The notes under the pieces are model-generated. The model made no database searches. It saw only the letters and a list, made by a program, of their open reading frames with translations, and had not been told where the DNA came from. From Eubacteriales bacterium (GTDB lineage: Bacteria; Bacillota_A; Clostridia; Lachnospirales; Lachnospiraceae), in assembly GCA_030527765.1 (NCBI GenBank), contig JAUNAE010000178.1:1-7682 (forward strand): a stretch of 7,682 bases of DNA, read 5' to 3'. The position numbers were made by a program, and so were the translations under genes. This document shows positions 1-6,235 of this stretch, piece after piece; position 1 is the stretch's first letter; the number at the start of each line of letters is the position of its first letter.

Positions 1-25
1 GAATCCAACTTAATTTTCAAAAAAA

Positions 26-55
26 ATTGTCTTGACAATGGGGTGCACTTTAAAT
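26..55 (+). promoter_or_regulatory. Possible rmlA promoter with overlapping inverted repeat
   Basis: A tentative sigma-A promoter: TTGTCT at 27-32 and TTAAAT at 50-55 with a 17-base spacer, each matching the consensus at four of six positions. The -35 lies inside a perfect inverted repeat, ATTGTC (26-31), TT, GACAAT (34-39), which could be an operator. A better -35 hexamer, TTGACA at 32-37, lies in the same palindrome but has no good -10 at 16-18 bases. Another TTGACA at 75-80 has only a weak partner (CACGAT, 98-103). The real start of transcription is therefore uncertain, and rmlA could also be read from an unseen upstream gene. Confidence 0.3.
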
Positions 56-78
56 GCAAGAAGCGAATATCCGCTTGA
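56..78 (+). repeat. Degenerate copy of a dispersed repeat, with hairpin
   Basis: These 23 bases match 4060-4089 apart from one substitution (A61 versus C4065) and a 7-base difference. Bases 63-78 (GCGAATATCCGCTTGA) are identical to 4074-4089. The distant copy carries GCGAAT twice in tandem-like arrangement, so this copy looks like a slipped deletion between those repeats. Within it, AAGCG (61-65) pairs with CGCTT (72-76) around a six-base centre, giving a near-palindrome that lies in the rmlA leader. It may act as a small hairpin or operator, or be only a repeat remnant. Confidence 0.5.
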
Positions 79-133
79 CACGCAAATTTCGTAATTTCAC
101 GATCGTTTTTGTGAAGAGAACAGGAGAGTTGAT

Positions 134-1030
134 ATGAAAGGAATTATTTTGGCAGGAGGTTCAGGTACCCGCCTTTACCCATTAACCATGGTGACATCCA
201 AGCAGTTGCTCCCGATTTATGATAAACCGATGATCTATTATCCAATGTCTGTACTGATGAATGCAGGCATCCGTGATATTCTGATTATTTCCACACCGCA
301 GGATACGCCACGCTTCCAGGAACTTCTGAAGGATGGTCATCAGTTTGGTGTGAACCTGACTTATGCAGTACAGCCAAGTCCGGACGGACTGGCACAGGCA
401 TTCATTATCGGTGAAGAATTCATCGGAGATGATACCGTTGCCATGGTTCTCGGTGACAACATTTTTGCAGGACATGGTCTGAAGAAACGCCTGAAAGCTG
501 CGGTTCAGAATGCAGAGAATGGCAAGGGTGCAACCGTGTTCGGTTACTATGTGGATGATCCGGAGCGTTTCGGAATCGTTGAGTTCGATGAGAACGGAAA
601 GGCAATTTCCATCGAGGAGAAACCGGAGAAACCGAAGAGCAACTACTGTGTAACCGGTCTTTATTTCTATGACAACCGTGTTGTAGAGTATGCAAAGAAC
701 CTGAAACCGAGTGCAAGAGGAGAACTGGAGATCACAGATCTGAACCGCATTTATCTGGAGAACAGCGAACTGAATGTGGAACTTCTGGGACAGGGATTCA
801 CATGGCTTGACACCGGTACTCATGAGAGCCTTGTTGAGGCTACCAATTTTGTAAAAACCGTAGAGAGTCACCAGCATCGCAAGATTGCCTGCCTGGAGGA
901 GATCGCATATCTCAACGGATGGATTACAAAAGAGGATATGCTGAAAGTTTACGAAGTATTGAAGAAGAATCAGTACGGACAGTACTTAAAAGACGTTCTG
1001 GACGGCAAGTACATGGACGTTCTTCACTAA
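134..1030 (+). CDS. rmlA: Glucose-1-phosphate thymidylyltransferase RmlA
   Basis: Catalyses glucose-1-phosphate + dTTP to dTDP-glucose + pyrophosphate, the first step of dTDP-L-rhamnose synthesis in the cytoplasm. The 298-residue protein is full length for the family. It shows the nucleotide-binding signature [11 protein letters not shown] (8-18) and the sugar-phosphate region [17 protein letters not shown] (21-37). The metal-binding GDN has its Asp at 108, and WLDTGT has the second acidic residue at 225. The ATG is preceded by an AGGAGAG-type ribosome site at 122-128, and no earlier in-frame start with a ribosome site is seen. rmlB follows after 23 bases, so the two are very likely co-transcribed. 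dTDP-glucose can also feed other deoxysugars, but rmlD downstream points to rhamnose. Identification rests on motifs and length and is very secure. Confidence 0.97.
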   Translation: MKGIILAGGSGTRLYPLTMVTSKQLLPIYDKPMIYYPMSVLMNAGIRDILIISTPQDTPRFQELLKDGHQFGVNLTYAVQPSPDGLAQAFIIGEEFIGDDTVAMVLGDNIFAGHGLKKRLKAAVQNAENGKGATVFGYYVDDPERFGIVEFDENGKAISIEEKPEKPKSNYCVTGLYFYDNRVVEYAKNLKPSARGELEITDLNRIYLENSELNVELLGQGFTWLDTGTHESLVEATNFVKTVESHQHRKIACLEEIAYLNGWITKEDMLKVYEVLKKNQYGQYLKDVLDGKYMDVLH

Positions 1031-1040
1031 AACAAAACAA

Positions 1041-1045
1041 AGGAG
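1041..1045 (+). promoter_or_regulatory. Ribosome binding site fixing the rmlB start
   Basis: AGGAG at 1041-1045 lies eight bases before the ATG at 1054. This site decides the rmlB start. The same frame stays open back to 919, but that extension lies inside rmlA, has no comparable site, and would put 45 unrelated residues before the Rossmann strand that normally begins the protein. Confidence 0.85.
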
Positions 1046-1053
1046 AAAAAGAA

Positions 1054-2073
1054 ATGACAATTATTGTGACCGGCGGAGCCGGATTTATCGGAAGCAACTT
1101 TGTATTTCATATGTTAGAAACTTATCCGGATTATCGCATTGTGTGTCTGGACTGCCTGACTTATGCAGGAAACCTGAGCACCCTTGCACCGGTAATGGAT
1201 AATCCGAATTTCCGTTTTGTAAAAGAAGACATTACAGACCGGGAGGCAGTATACCGTCTGTTCGAAGAAGAGCATCCGGACATCGTTGTAAACTTTGCAG
1301 CAGAGAGCCATGTAGACCGTTCCATCGAGAACCCGGAAGTATTCCTGAACACCAACATCATCGGTACAGCCGTTCTTATGGATGCCTGCCGCAAATATGG
1401 AATTACCCGTTATCATCAGGTATCTACCGATGAGGTTTACGGAGACCTTCCGCTGGATCGCCCGGACCTTTTCTTCACAGAAGAGACACCGATTCACACA
1501 AGCAGTCCGTACAGTTCTTCCAAAGCATCCGCAGACCTTCTTGTTCTGGCATATCACAGAACCTATGGCCTGCCGGTGAGCATCAGCCGATGCTCCAACA
1601 ACTATGGACCATATCATTTCCCGGAAAAACTTATTCCGCTTATGATTGCCAATGCACTGAATGACAAGCCGCTTCCGGTATACGGCAAAGGTGAGAACGT
1701 TCGTGACTGGCTCTATGTAGAGGATCACTGCCGTGCCATCGACCTGATCATCCACAAAGGAAGAGTGGGAGAAGTTTATAATGTCGGCGGTCACAATGAG
1801 ATGACCAACATCGATATTGTAAAAATTATCTGCAAAGAACTGAATAAACCGGAGAGTCTGATTACCTACGTAGCAGATCGAAAAGGCCATGATATGCGTT
1901 ACGCAATCGACCCGACAAAGATTCACAACGAACTGGGATGGCTGCCGGAGACAAAATTCGCAGATGGCATTAAGAAGACCATCCAGTGGTATCTGGACAA
2001 TCGTGAGTGGTGGGAGACTATCATTTCCGGTGAGTATCAGAACTACTATGAGAAAATGTACGGAAACCGATAA
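1054..2073 (+). CDS. rmlB: dTDP-glucose 4,6-dehydratase RmlB
   Basis: Converts dTDP-glucose to dTDP-4-keto-6-deoxyglucose using tightly bound NAD; an extended short-chain dehydrogenase/reductase of 339 residues, the usual family length. The N-terminus MTIIVTGGAGFIGSN carries the GGxGxxG cofactor loop (7-13). STDEVYG (124-130) holds the catalytic Thr125, Asp126 and Glu127, and YSSSK (153-157) gives the catalytic Tyr153 and Lys157. SRCSNNYGPYHFPEKLIP (178-195) and the GENVRDWLYVEDH stretch (213-225) are typical of the substrate-binding part. The start is set at 1054 by the ribosome site 1041-1045. The stop codon TAA (2071-2073) overlaps the ribosome site of rmlD, suggesting coupled translation. 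Its product normally passes to the RmlC epimerase, which is not in this window. Confidence 0.97.
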   Translation: MTIIVTGGAGFIGSNFVFHMLETYPDYRIVCLDCLTYAGNLSTLAPVMDNPNFRFVKEDITDREAVYRLFEEEHPDIVVNFAAESHVDRSIENPEVFLNTNIIGTAVLMDACRKYGITRYHQVSTDEVYGDLPLDRPDLFFTEETPIHTSSPYSSSKASADLLVLAYHRTYGLPVSISRCSNNYGPYHFPEKLIPLMIANALNDKPLPVYGKGENVRDWLYVEDHCRAIDLIIHKGRVGEVYNVGGHNEMTNIDIVKIICKELNKPESLITYVADRKGHDMRYAIDPTKIHNELGWLPETKFADGIKKTIQWYLDNREWWETIISGEYQNYYEKMYGNR

Positions 2074-2085
2074 GGAGGTCGCCTC
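2073..2085 (+). promoter_or_regulatory. rmlD ribosome site within a small hairpin
   Basis: AGGAGG (2073-2078) is a near-perfect Shine-Dalgarno sequence seven bases before the rmlD ATG and overlapping the rmlB stop codon. GAGG (2075-2078) can pair with CCTC (2082-2085) across a three-base loop, so the site could be partly hidden when rmlB is not being translated. The stem is only four pairs and its effect is an inference. Confidence 0.5.
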
Positions 2086-3024
2086 ATGAAATTTTTTGTA
2101 ACAGGTGTTGCAGGTCAGCTGGGTCATGATGTTATGAATGAACTGGCTTCCCGTGGATACGAAGGAGTCGGATCCGATCTTGCACCGGAGTACAGTGGAA
2201 TTGCAGATGAGTCTCCGGTTACCCGTATGCCTTATGCGTCCATGGACATTACAGACGGAGAGGCTGTTCGCCGGGTACTTACCGAAGTGAAACCGGATGT
2301 CGTCGTTCACTGTGCTGCATGGACAGCGGTTGATCTTGCAGAGGATGAAGATAAGCAGGAAAAAGTTCACAAGATCAATGTGGATGGTACGAGAAACATT
2401 GCAAAGGTCTGCAAAGAACTGGACTGCAAAATGATCTATCTCAGTACAGATTATGTGTTTGACGGTCAGGGAACGACCCCGTGGGATCCGGACTGCAAGG
2501 ATTACAAACCATTGAACGTGTATGGAAATACAAAACTTCTGGGAGAACTGGCTGTTTCAGAACTTCTGGAGAAATACTTCATCGTAAGAATCGCATGGGT
2601 ATTCGGAAAGAATGGAAACAACTTTATCAAGACAATGCTGAAAGTTGGCAAGAACCATGATCGTCTGACTGTTGTAAACGATCAGATCGGAACTCCGACT
2701 TACACACTGGATCTGTCCCGTCTTCTTGTGGATATGGCAGAGACAGAACGCTATGGATATTATCATGCAACTAACGAAGGCGGATACATCAGCTGGTATG
2801 ATTTTGCAGTGGAGATTTTCCGCCAGGCAGAGGCTATGGGACATACAGAGTACGGAGAGCGTCTGACAGTTGCTCCGGTTACCACTGCAGAGTATGGAAT
2901 TTCCAAGGCTGCCCGCCCATTCAACAGCCGCCTGGATAAGAGCAAACTGAGTTCACAGGGATTTGAACTTCTTCCGGACTGGAAAGATGCTCTGATGAGA
3001 TATTTGCAGGAAATTGAGTTTTAA
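2086..3024 (+). CDS. rmlD: dTDP-4-dehydrorhamnose reductase RmlD
   Basis: Performs the final NAD(P)H-dependent reduction of dTDP-4-dehydro-L-rhamnose to dTDP-L-rhamnose, the activated donor for cell-wall and capsular polysaccharides. The 312-residue protein is a little longer than the common 280-300. It has the cofactor loop GVAGQLG (7-13), CAAWTAVDLAEDE (76-88), STDYVFDG (120-127), the catalytic YGNTK with Tyr146 and Lys150, and the C-terminal signature RPFNSRLDKSKL (277-288) that separates RmlD from other short-chain reductases. It lies 12 bases after rmlB and is the last gene before a strong terminator. There is no RmlC domain fused to it. The insert around residues 30-50 explains the extra length; nothing suggests damage. 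Confidence 0.95.
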   Translation: MKFFVTGVAGQLGHDVMNELASRGYEGVGSDLAPEYSGIADESPVTRMPYASMDITDGEAVRRVLTEVKPDVVVHCAAWTAVDLAEDEDKQEKVHKINVDGTRNIAKVCKELDCKMIYLSTDYVFDGQGTTPWDPDCKDYKPLNVYGNTKLLGELAVSELLEKYFIVRIAWVFGKNGNNFIKTMLKVGKNHDRLTVVNDQIGTPTYTLDLSRLLVDMAETERYGYYHATNEGGYISWYDFAVEIFRQAEAMGHTEYGERLTVAPVTTAEYGISKAARPFNSRLDKSKLSSQGFELLPDWKDALMRYLQEIEF

Positions 3025-3050
3025 TTATCGAATTTGGTCAGGAAGATGTC

Positions 3051-3060
3051 AGCTTAAGCT
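3051..3060. repeat. Short perfect palindrome after rmlD
   Basis: AGCTTAAGCT is a perfect 10-base palindrome 26 bases after the rmlD stop codon. It has no T-run and does not look like a terminator. It may be chance or a minor element in the 3' untranslated region. Confidence 0.3.
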
Positions 3061-3105
3061 AAATGAATTTTCACGTTAGATTTTGCTGAATACTACATAA
3101 ATAAT

Positions 3106-3165
3106 AAAGAGAACAGGTGGTTCGTACCGACTTTGGGGTACAGAAACCGTCTGTTCTCTTTTTTT
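3106..3165 (+). terminator. Long nested rho-independent terminator, probably bidirectional
   Basis: AAAGAGAACAG (3106-3116) pairs perfectly with CTGTTCTCTTT (3151-3161). The stem continues through two G-T wobbles and GGTT/AACC (3119-3122 with 3145-3148). After a small internal loop, GTACC (3124-3128) pairs with GGTAC (3137-3141). Seven T residues end the element at 3159-3165. It lies 81 bases after rmlD and is oriented to stop that operon. On the other strand the stem is followed by a T-rich stretch (complement of 3095-3108), so it probably also stops leftward transcription from the phosphatase gene. Confidence 0.9.
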
Positions 3166-3180
3166 GCTGTAATTCATGGA

Positions 3181-3207
3181 AAGAGAATGACTGATAAACA
3201 TTCTCTT
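3181..3207 (-). terminator. Hairpin immediately after the phosphatase stop codon
   Basis: AAGAGAATG (3181-3189) and CATTCTCTT (3199-3207) form a perfect nine-pair stem with a nine-base loop. On the minus strand it begins two bases after the stop codon at 3210-3212. The run of T residues that follows is short and interrupted, so it may be a weak terminator or an RNA-stabilising end rather than a full stop. The stronger shared hairpin lies about 20 bases further on. Confidence 0.5.
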
Positions 3208-3209
3208 GC

Positions 3210-3950
3210 TTACGACTTTTTCCAGAAGTCTATAATCTTTCGGGGATTCGTGATGAAAAGCTCGTTTGCATAATCTTCCCCCATCCATTTGAGAGTTGTC
3301 TGATAGGCTTTTCCGAGATGGGGAGCACGGTGATTTCTGTCGTGTCCGTCGGAAGCAATGTAATCAACAAGATTGTTTTTCATGAGCTTCTTTGTATAAC
3401 GTTTCATGGAGAAACCATCCACCCCGCAGACAGAATCTGCATTGATCTGGATTTTGGCTCCGAGAGATCGAAGCTGCTTCATGAATTCATAATCTCCAAA
3501 AACAGATTCATAACGCTCAATATGGGCTATAATTGGAAAATATCCCCGGTTGGTCAGCTTTTGAACATGTTCTCGAATGGTGTTTTTACTGTCGTATGTG
3601 GAAAATTCAGTCAGAACATAGTCGGAATTCGCAAGGGTGAGACGATTTCCCTCGTCAAGCTGATCCGTCATGTCCTGACTGATATGGAGTTCACATCCCA
3701 GGTACAGACGCAGGGAAGAACCGAATTTTTGGGAAGAAGCTTCTTTTAAAAGCCGAAACTGTTTCTTCACGAGATCCATGGGTGGTTCAAACATTTCATA
3801 TCGAAAATGGGGAGTCACAAGGATGGTTCTGACCCCGTCATTATACTCCTGTTCCAGAAGCCAGAGAGATTCTTCAATACTGTCGGAACCGTCATCGACG
3901 CCCGGGACGAAATGGCAGTGAATATCATACAAGCCTGATGTATTATTCAT
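3210..3950 (-). CDS. cpsB: CpsB/YwqE-type tyrosine-protein phosphatase (PHP fold)
   Basis: A manganese-dependent phosphatase of the polymerase-and-histidinol-phosphatase (PHP) fold. In known members it removes phosphate from the tyrosine kinase that governs capsule or exopolysaccharide assembly. The 246-residue length is normal. Metal-site motifs are all present in order: DIHCHFVPGVDDG (9-21; His11, His13), TPHFR (His48), GCELH (Glu87, His89), AHIERY (His143, Arg146) and SDGHD (200-204; Asp201, His203). The motif AHIERY replaces the more usual AHPERY. The ATG has an AAAGGA ribosome site (complement of 3961-3966). The gene stands alone, converging on the rml operon, and no kinase, Wzz-like protein or glycosyltransferase is visible. 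Proximity to rhamnose synthesis fits a role in surface polysaccharide control, but that is inference. No convincing promoter was found upstream. Other PHP phosphoesterase activities cannot be ruled out. Confidence 0.88.
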   Translation of the reverse strand: MNNTSGLYDIHCHFVPGVDDGSDSIEESLWLLEQEYNDGVRTILVTPHFRYEMFEPPMDLVKKQFRLLKEASSQKFGSSLRLYLGCELHISQDMTDQLDEGNRLTLANSDYVLTEFSTYDSKNTIREHVQKLTNRGYFPIIAHIERYESVFGDYEFMKQLRSLGAKIQINADSVCGVDGFSMKRYTKKLMKNNLVDYIASDGHDRNHRAPHLGKAYQTTLKWMGEDYANELFITNPRKIIDFWKKS

Positions 3951-4059
3951 AAATGATTTATCCTTTATAAAAGAGTGTGAAGCACAAAGAAGTTCGTATT
4001 AAGTCAAGAGGAAATGCTTTTGACCAGATTCGAATTTGTGCAATGTTATTCGGTTATGA

Positions 4060-4089
4060 GCAAGCAGCGAATTGCGAATATCCGCTTGA
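4060..4089 (+). repeat. Copy of a dispersed intergenic repeat
   Basis: Thirty bases matching 56-78 except for one substitution and seven extra bases (a second GCGAAT unit). The last 16 bases, GCGAATATCCGCTTGA (4074-4089), are identical in both. Both copies lie in non-coding DNA upstream of operons in the same orientation. Looser similarity extends leftwards: CAATG at 4041-4045 and 37-41, and an ATG a little before the matched GCAAG. This suggests a degenerate dispersed repeat family rather than a coding sequence. Confidence 0.5.
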
Positions 4090-4202
4090 TCTGTCCGTTG
4101 AGATTATAACGGTATTGCCGGGAATGTGCAAGGGGAGAGGAAAAGAATCCTTGCTGGGATAGAAACTGAGAAGCCAGTTGAAGGAGTTGCATAGAAAATT
4201 TG

Positions 4203-4231
4203 TTGCGATAAAACCATTTGTATAGTAAAAT
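4203..4231 (+). promoter_or_regulatory. Probable promoter of the SPFH operon
   Basis: TTGCGA (4203-4208) and TAAAAT (4226-4231) are separated by exactly 17 bases and match the sigma-A consensus at four and five of six positions. Transcription would start near 4238, leaving a leader of about 20 bases before the ATG at 4257. No other promoter was seen between here and the window end, so it probably drives all four rightward genes. Confidence 0.55.
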
Positions 4232-4256
4232 GAGGCTACGCAGAGGTGAATACAAC

Positions 4257-4892
4257 ATGAAAAAACACGAGAAAAAAGAAGTCCAGGAGGCGGAATTAAA
4301 GGCGGGTATCAAAGATATGAGTCCTTTAAAAAAACTCGAATACTTCTGGATGTATGACAAGTGGGTGATTGCCCTGGTCATAGGCATCATCGTTCTCGCA
4401 ATCGGCGGATATCGCTGGTACGAGCACTCCAAGATCCAGGAAATTCTTTCCATTGCAGCTGTGAACAGTATGGTGGAAGATACCGAAAGTCTGGAGGCGG
4501 AGATTCTGGAGATGGTCGGAACCGGAGGAAAATACGAGGAAGTTGCAGTATATTCCAATTTTTCGGGAAATAACGAGACAGGAGAATTGGAGTACTATTC
4601 CCAGATGACTTTCGTGTCCCATGCGGCTGCAGGAACTCTCGATGTCGTTCTGATGCCAAAAAGTTTTGCAGAGAAGCTGGATGAGACGGGATATTTTGAC
4701 AGCCTCGAAGAAGTTTTTGGGGAAGATTATGACGCCGTAGCAGACTATGTATCCGGCAATTGTCTGGACCTGTCAGAAACAGGACTTTCCGAAAAATTCG
4801 GAATGGGAGATTCGATTTATGTGGGGGTTCTGGGAACGAGCAAACACAAAGAGAACGTGACAAAGTATATTTTGTCGATCCTTGGAAAATAG
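4257..4892 (+). CDS. Single-pass membrane protein of unknown function
   Basis: A 211-residue protein with no recognised enzymatic motif. A charged cytoplasmic tail (1-34, rich in Lys and Glu) contains LKKLEYFWMYDKW (24-36). It is followed by one hydrophobic membrane segment (about 36-52, VIALVIGIIVLAIGG) and an acidic extracytoplasmic domain. The LeuGluTyrPheTrp-then-helix layout recalls a family of short membrane proteins widespread in Clostridia. The part around residues 128-150 (LDVVLMPKSFAEKLDETGYF and following) faintly resembles extracellular solute-binding proteins, but this is a weak impression. The start at 4257 is chosen for its AGAGGTG site (4242-4248). An upstream TTG at 4218 in the same frame overlaps the likely -10 and is rejected. 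The SPFH gene follows after 51 bases without a terminator, so the proteins may work at the same membrane. No cysteine lipobox is present. Confidence 0.82.
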   Translation: MKKHEKKEVQEAELKAGIKDMSPLKKLEYFWMYDKWVIALVIGIIVLAIGGYRWYEHSKIQEILSIAAVNSMVEDTESLEAEILEMVGTGGKYEEVAVYSNFSGNNETGELEYYSQMTFVSHAAAGTLDVVLMPKSFAEKLDETGYFDSLEEVFGEDYDAVADYVSGNCLDLSETGLSEKFGMGDSIYVGVLGTSKHKENVTKYILSILGK

Positions 4893-4943
4893 GTACAGGA
4901 AACAATCAACATAATAGAAGTGAAAAGAAAAGGAGAATGATTT

Positions 4944-6212
4944 ATGGGATTAATCAGAGCAGGTTTGAATGCAGTAAGTGGAACTCTGGCAGATATGTGG
5001 AAGGAGTACTTCTATTGTGATGCTATGCCAAGTAACGTGCTGGTAGTTAAAGGAAGAAAACAGGCCGGCAAAAATTCTGCAAACAGAGGAAACGACAATG
5101 TTATTACCAATGGTTCCGGAATCGTTGTTGCAGACGGACAGTGTATGATTATTGTGGAACAGGGAAAAATCGTAGAGGTTTGTGCAGAGCCGGGTAAATT
5201 TACTTACGATACTTCCAGCGAGCCGAGCGTTTTCGACGGCGGTCTGGGTGATGGCATTATGCAGACATTCCGCACAATCGGCAAGAGATTTACTTATGGC
5301 GGCGGAACAGGAACCGATCAGAGAGTTTATTACTTCAACACGAAGGAAATTATGGATAACAAGTTCGGAACAGCGAATCCGATTCCGTTCCGTGTCGTAG
5401 ACAGAAATATCGGACTGGACATTGATGTTTCCGTACGCTGCAATGGTGTTTATTCTTATCGAATCGCAGACCCGCTGTTATTCTATGCAAATGTCTGCGG
5501 CAATGTTGAGAGTGAGTTTACAAGAGATATGCTGGACGGCCAGCTGAGACCTGAGTTCGTCAGTGCACTGCAGCCTGCATTCGGACGCATTTCCGACATG
5601 GAAGTTCGCCCAAGTGCACTTCCATCTCATGTAACAGAACTCTGCGACGCAATGAATGAGGCCCTCACAAGAAAATGGGGAGAGCTCCGCGGACTCAAAG
5701 TGGTATCGATTGCCATCAATTCTGTAAATCTTCCAAACGATGATGCAGAACTGATTAAGAACGCACAGAAGAGCGCAATTCTCAGAGACCCGACTATGGC
5801 AGCGGCAACTCTTGCAGGTGCACAGGCAGATGCCATGAGAGCAGCAGCTTCCAACACGAACGGTGCAATGGCCGGATTCATGGGAATGGGAATGGCTTCT
5901 CAGGCAGGCGGAATGAATTACCAGCAGCTCTATCAGATGGGGCAGCAGCCACAGCAGGTATACCAGCAGCCGCAGCAGGGATATGCACAGCCGCAGCAGC
6001 CACAGCAGATGCAGGCAGCTTCTCAGGCCGGATGGACATGCAGCTGTGGAGCTGTTAACACCGGAAAATTCTGCCCGGAATGTGGACAGCCAAAACCTGC
6101 AGCAAGAAAATTCCGTTGTGACAAGTGTGGATGGGAACCGCAGGATCCTTCCAATCCACCAAGATTCTGCCCGGAGTGCGGAGATCCTTTCAACGAGAAT
6201 GACGCTTATTAA
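4944..6212 (+). CDS. SPFH-domain protein with two C-terminal zinc ribbons (YdjI-like)
   Basis: A 422-residue protein of the YdjI family, often labelled virion-core-protein-like. The N-terminus (WKEYFYCDAMPSNVLVVKG, 19-37) leads into an SPFH/band-7 domain, roughly 45-265. A small-residue Ala/Met/Gly stretch (285-325) follows, then a Gln/Pro/Tyr-rich linker (327-357). Two zinc ribbons end the protein: Cys366, Cys368, Cys377, Cys380 and Cys392, Cys395, Cys409, Cys412. No transmembrane helix is apparent, so membrane association would be peripheral or through partners. SPFH proteins form large oligomers at membranes; B. subtilis YdjI is known to link PspA to the membrane together with YdjG and YdjH. 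Relatives of those two follow here, supporting a membrane-stress scaffold role (inference). The ATG has AGGAGA at 4931-4936. The zinc ribbons may mediate contact with the neighbouring zinc-ribbon protein. Confidence 0.9.
   Translation: MGLIRAGLNAVSGTLADMWKEYFYCDAMPSNVLVVKGRKQAGKNSANRGNDNVITNGSGIVVADGQCMIIVEQGKIVEVCAEPGKFTYDTSSEPSVFDGGLGDGIMQTFRTIGKRFTYGGGTGTDQRVYYFNTKEIMDNKFGTANPIPFRVVDRNIGLDIDVSVRCNGVYSYRIADPLLFYANVCGNVESEFTRDMLDGQLRPEFVSALQPAFGRISDMEVRPSALPSHVTELCDAMNEALTRKWGELRGLKVVSIAINSVNLPNDDAELIKNAQKSAILRDPTMAAATLAGAQADAMRAAASNTNGAMAGFMGMGMASQAGGMNYQQLYQMGQQPQQVYQQPQQGYAQPQQPQQMQAASQAGWTCSCGAVNTGKFCPECGQPKPAARKFRCDKCGWEPQDPSNPPRFCPECGDPFNENDAY
5922..6014 (+). repeat. CAG-rich segment encoding a Gln-rich linker
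   Basis: Tandem-like CAGCAG units separated by Pro, Tyr and Gly codons encode residues 327-357 of the SPFH protein (QQPQQVYQQPQQGYAQPQQP and flanks). Such imperfect triplet repeats can change length by slippage. The segment joins the SPFH part to the zinc ribbons and is likely flexible and disordered. Confidence 0.75.
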
Positions 6213-6223
6213 TTCTTGATGAT

Positions 6224-6230
6224 AAAGGAG
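6224..6230 (+). promoter_or_regulatory. Ribosome binding site fixing the YdjG-like start
   Basis: AAAGGAG (6224-6230) sits five bases before the ATG at 6236. A GTG at 6230 in the same frame overlaps this site and so cannot be the start. The next ATG (6248) is 17 bases away, too far to be preferred. Confidence 0.75.
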
Positions 6231-6235
6231 TGAAT

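Larger units (their letters stand above)
3951..4256. other. Divergent intergenic region (306 bases)
   Basis: The gap between the leftward phosphatase gene and the rightward membrane-protein gene. It holds the phosphatase ribosome site at its left end, a dispersed-repeat copy at 4060-4089, and a probable promoter and ribosome site for the rightward genes at 4203-4248. A 61-codon open frame from a GTG at 3977 to 4162 has no ribosome site and runs straight through the repeat, so it is not called a gene. No tRNA, riboswitch or strong terminator was recognised. Confidence 0.6.

Noticed and set aside
182..877. 231-codon open frame on the minus strand opposite rmlA
   Set aside because: Shadow of rmlA with Cys/His/Ile-rich, motif-free translation.
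919..1053. N-terminal extension of rmlB in the same open frame
   Set aside because: It lies within rmlA, has no ribosome site, and adds residues before the conserved Rossmann strand; AGGAG at 1041 supports the start at 1054.
1114..2370. 418-codon open frame on the minus strand opposite rmlB and rmlD
   Set aside because: It spans the junction of two firmly identified genes, shows no recognisable domain, and is best explained by codon bias on the coding strand.
3318..3749. 143-codon plus-strand open frame inside the phosphatase gene
   Set aside because: Opposite strand of a gene with a full set of PHP metal motifs; no ribosome site or recognisable product.
3951..4000. Minus-strand promoter for the phosphatase (TTATAA-like -10 near 3966-3971)
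   Set aside because: It would overlap the ribosome site and has no fitting -35.
3977..4162. Possible 61-residue peptide in the intergenic gap
   Set aside because: GTG start without a ribosome site, reads through the dispersed repeat, and has no recognisable domain.
4218..4256. Upstream TTG start for the membrane protein
   Set aside because: It overlaps the likely -10 element and lacks a ribosome site; AGAGGTG at 4242-4248 points to the ATG at 4257.
5922..6014. CRISPR-like or tandem repeat array
   Set aside because: The repetition is codon-based within a coding frame, with no constant repeat and spacer units.
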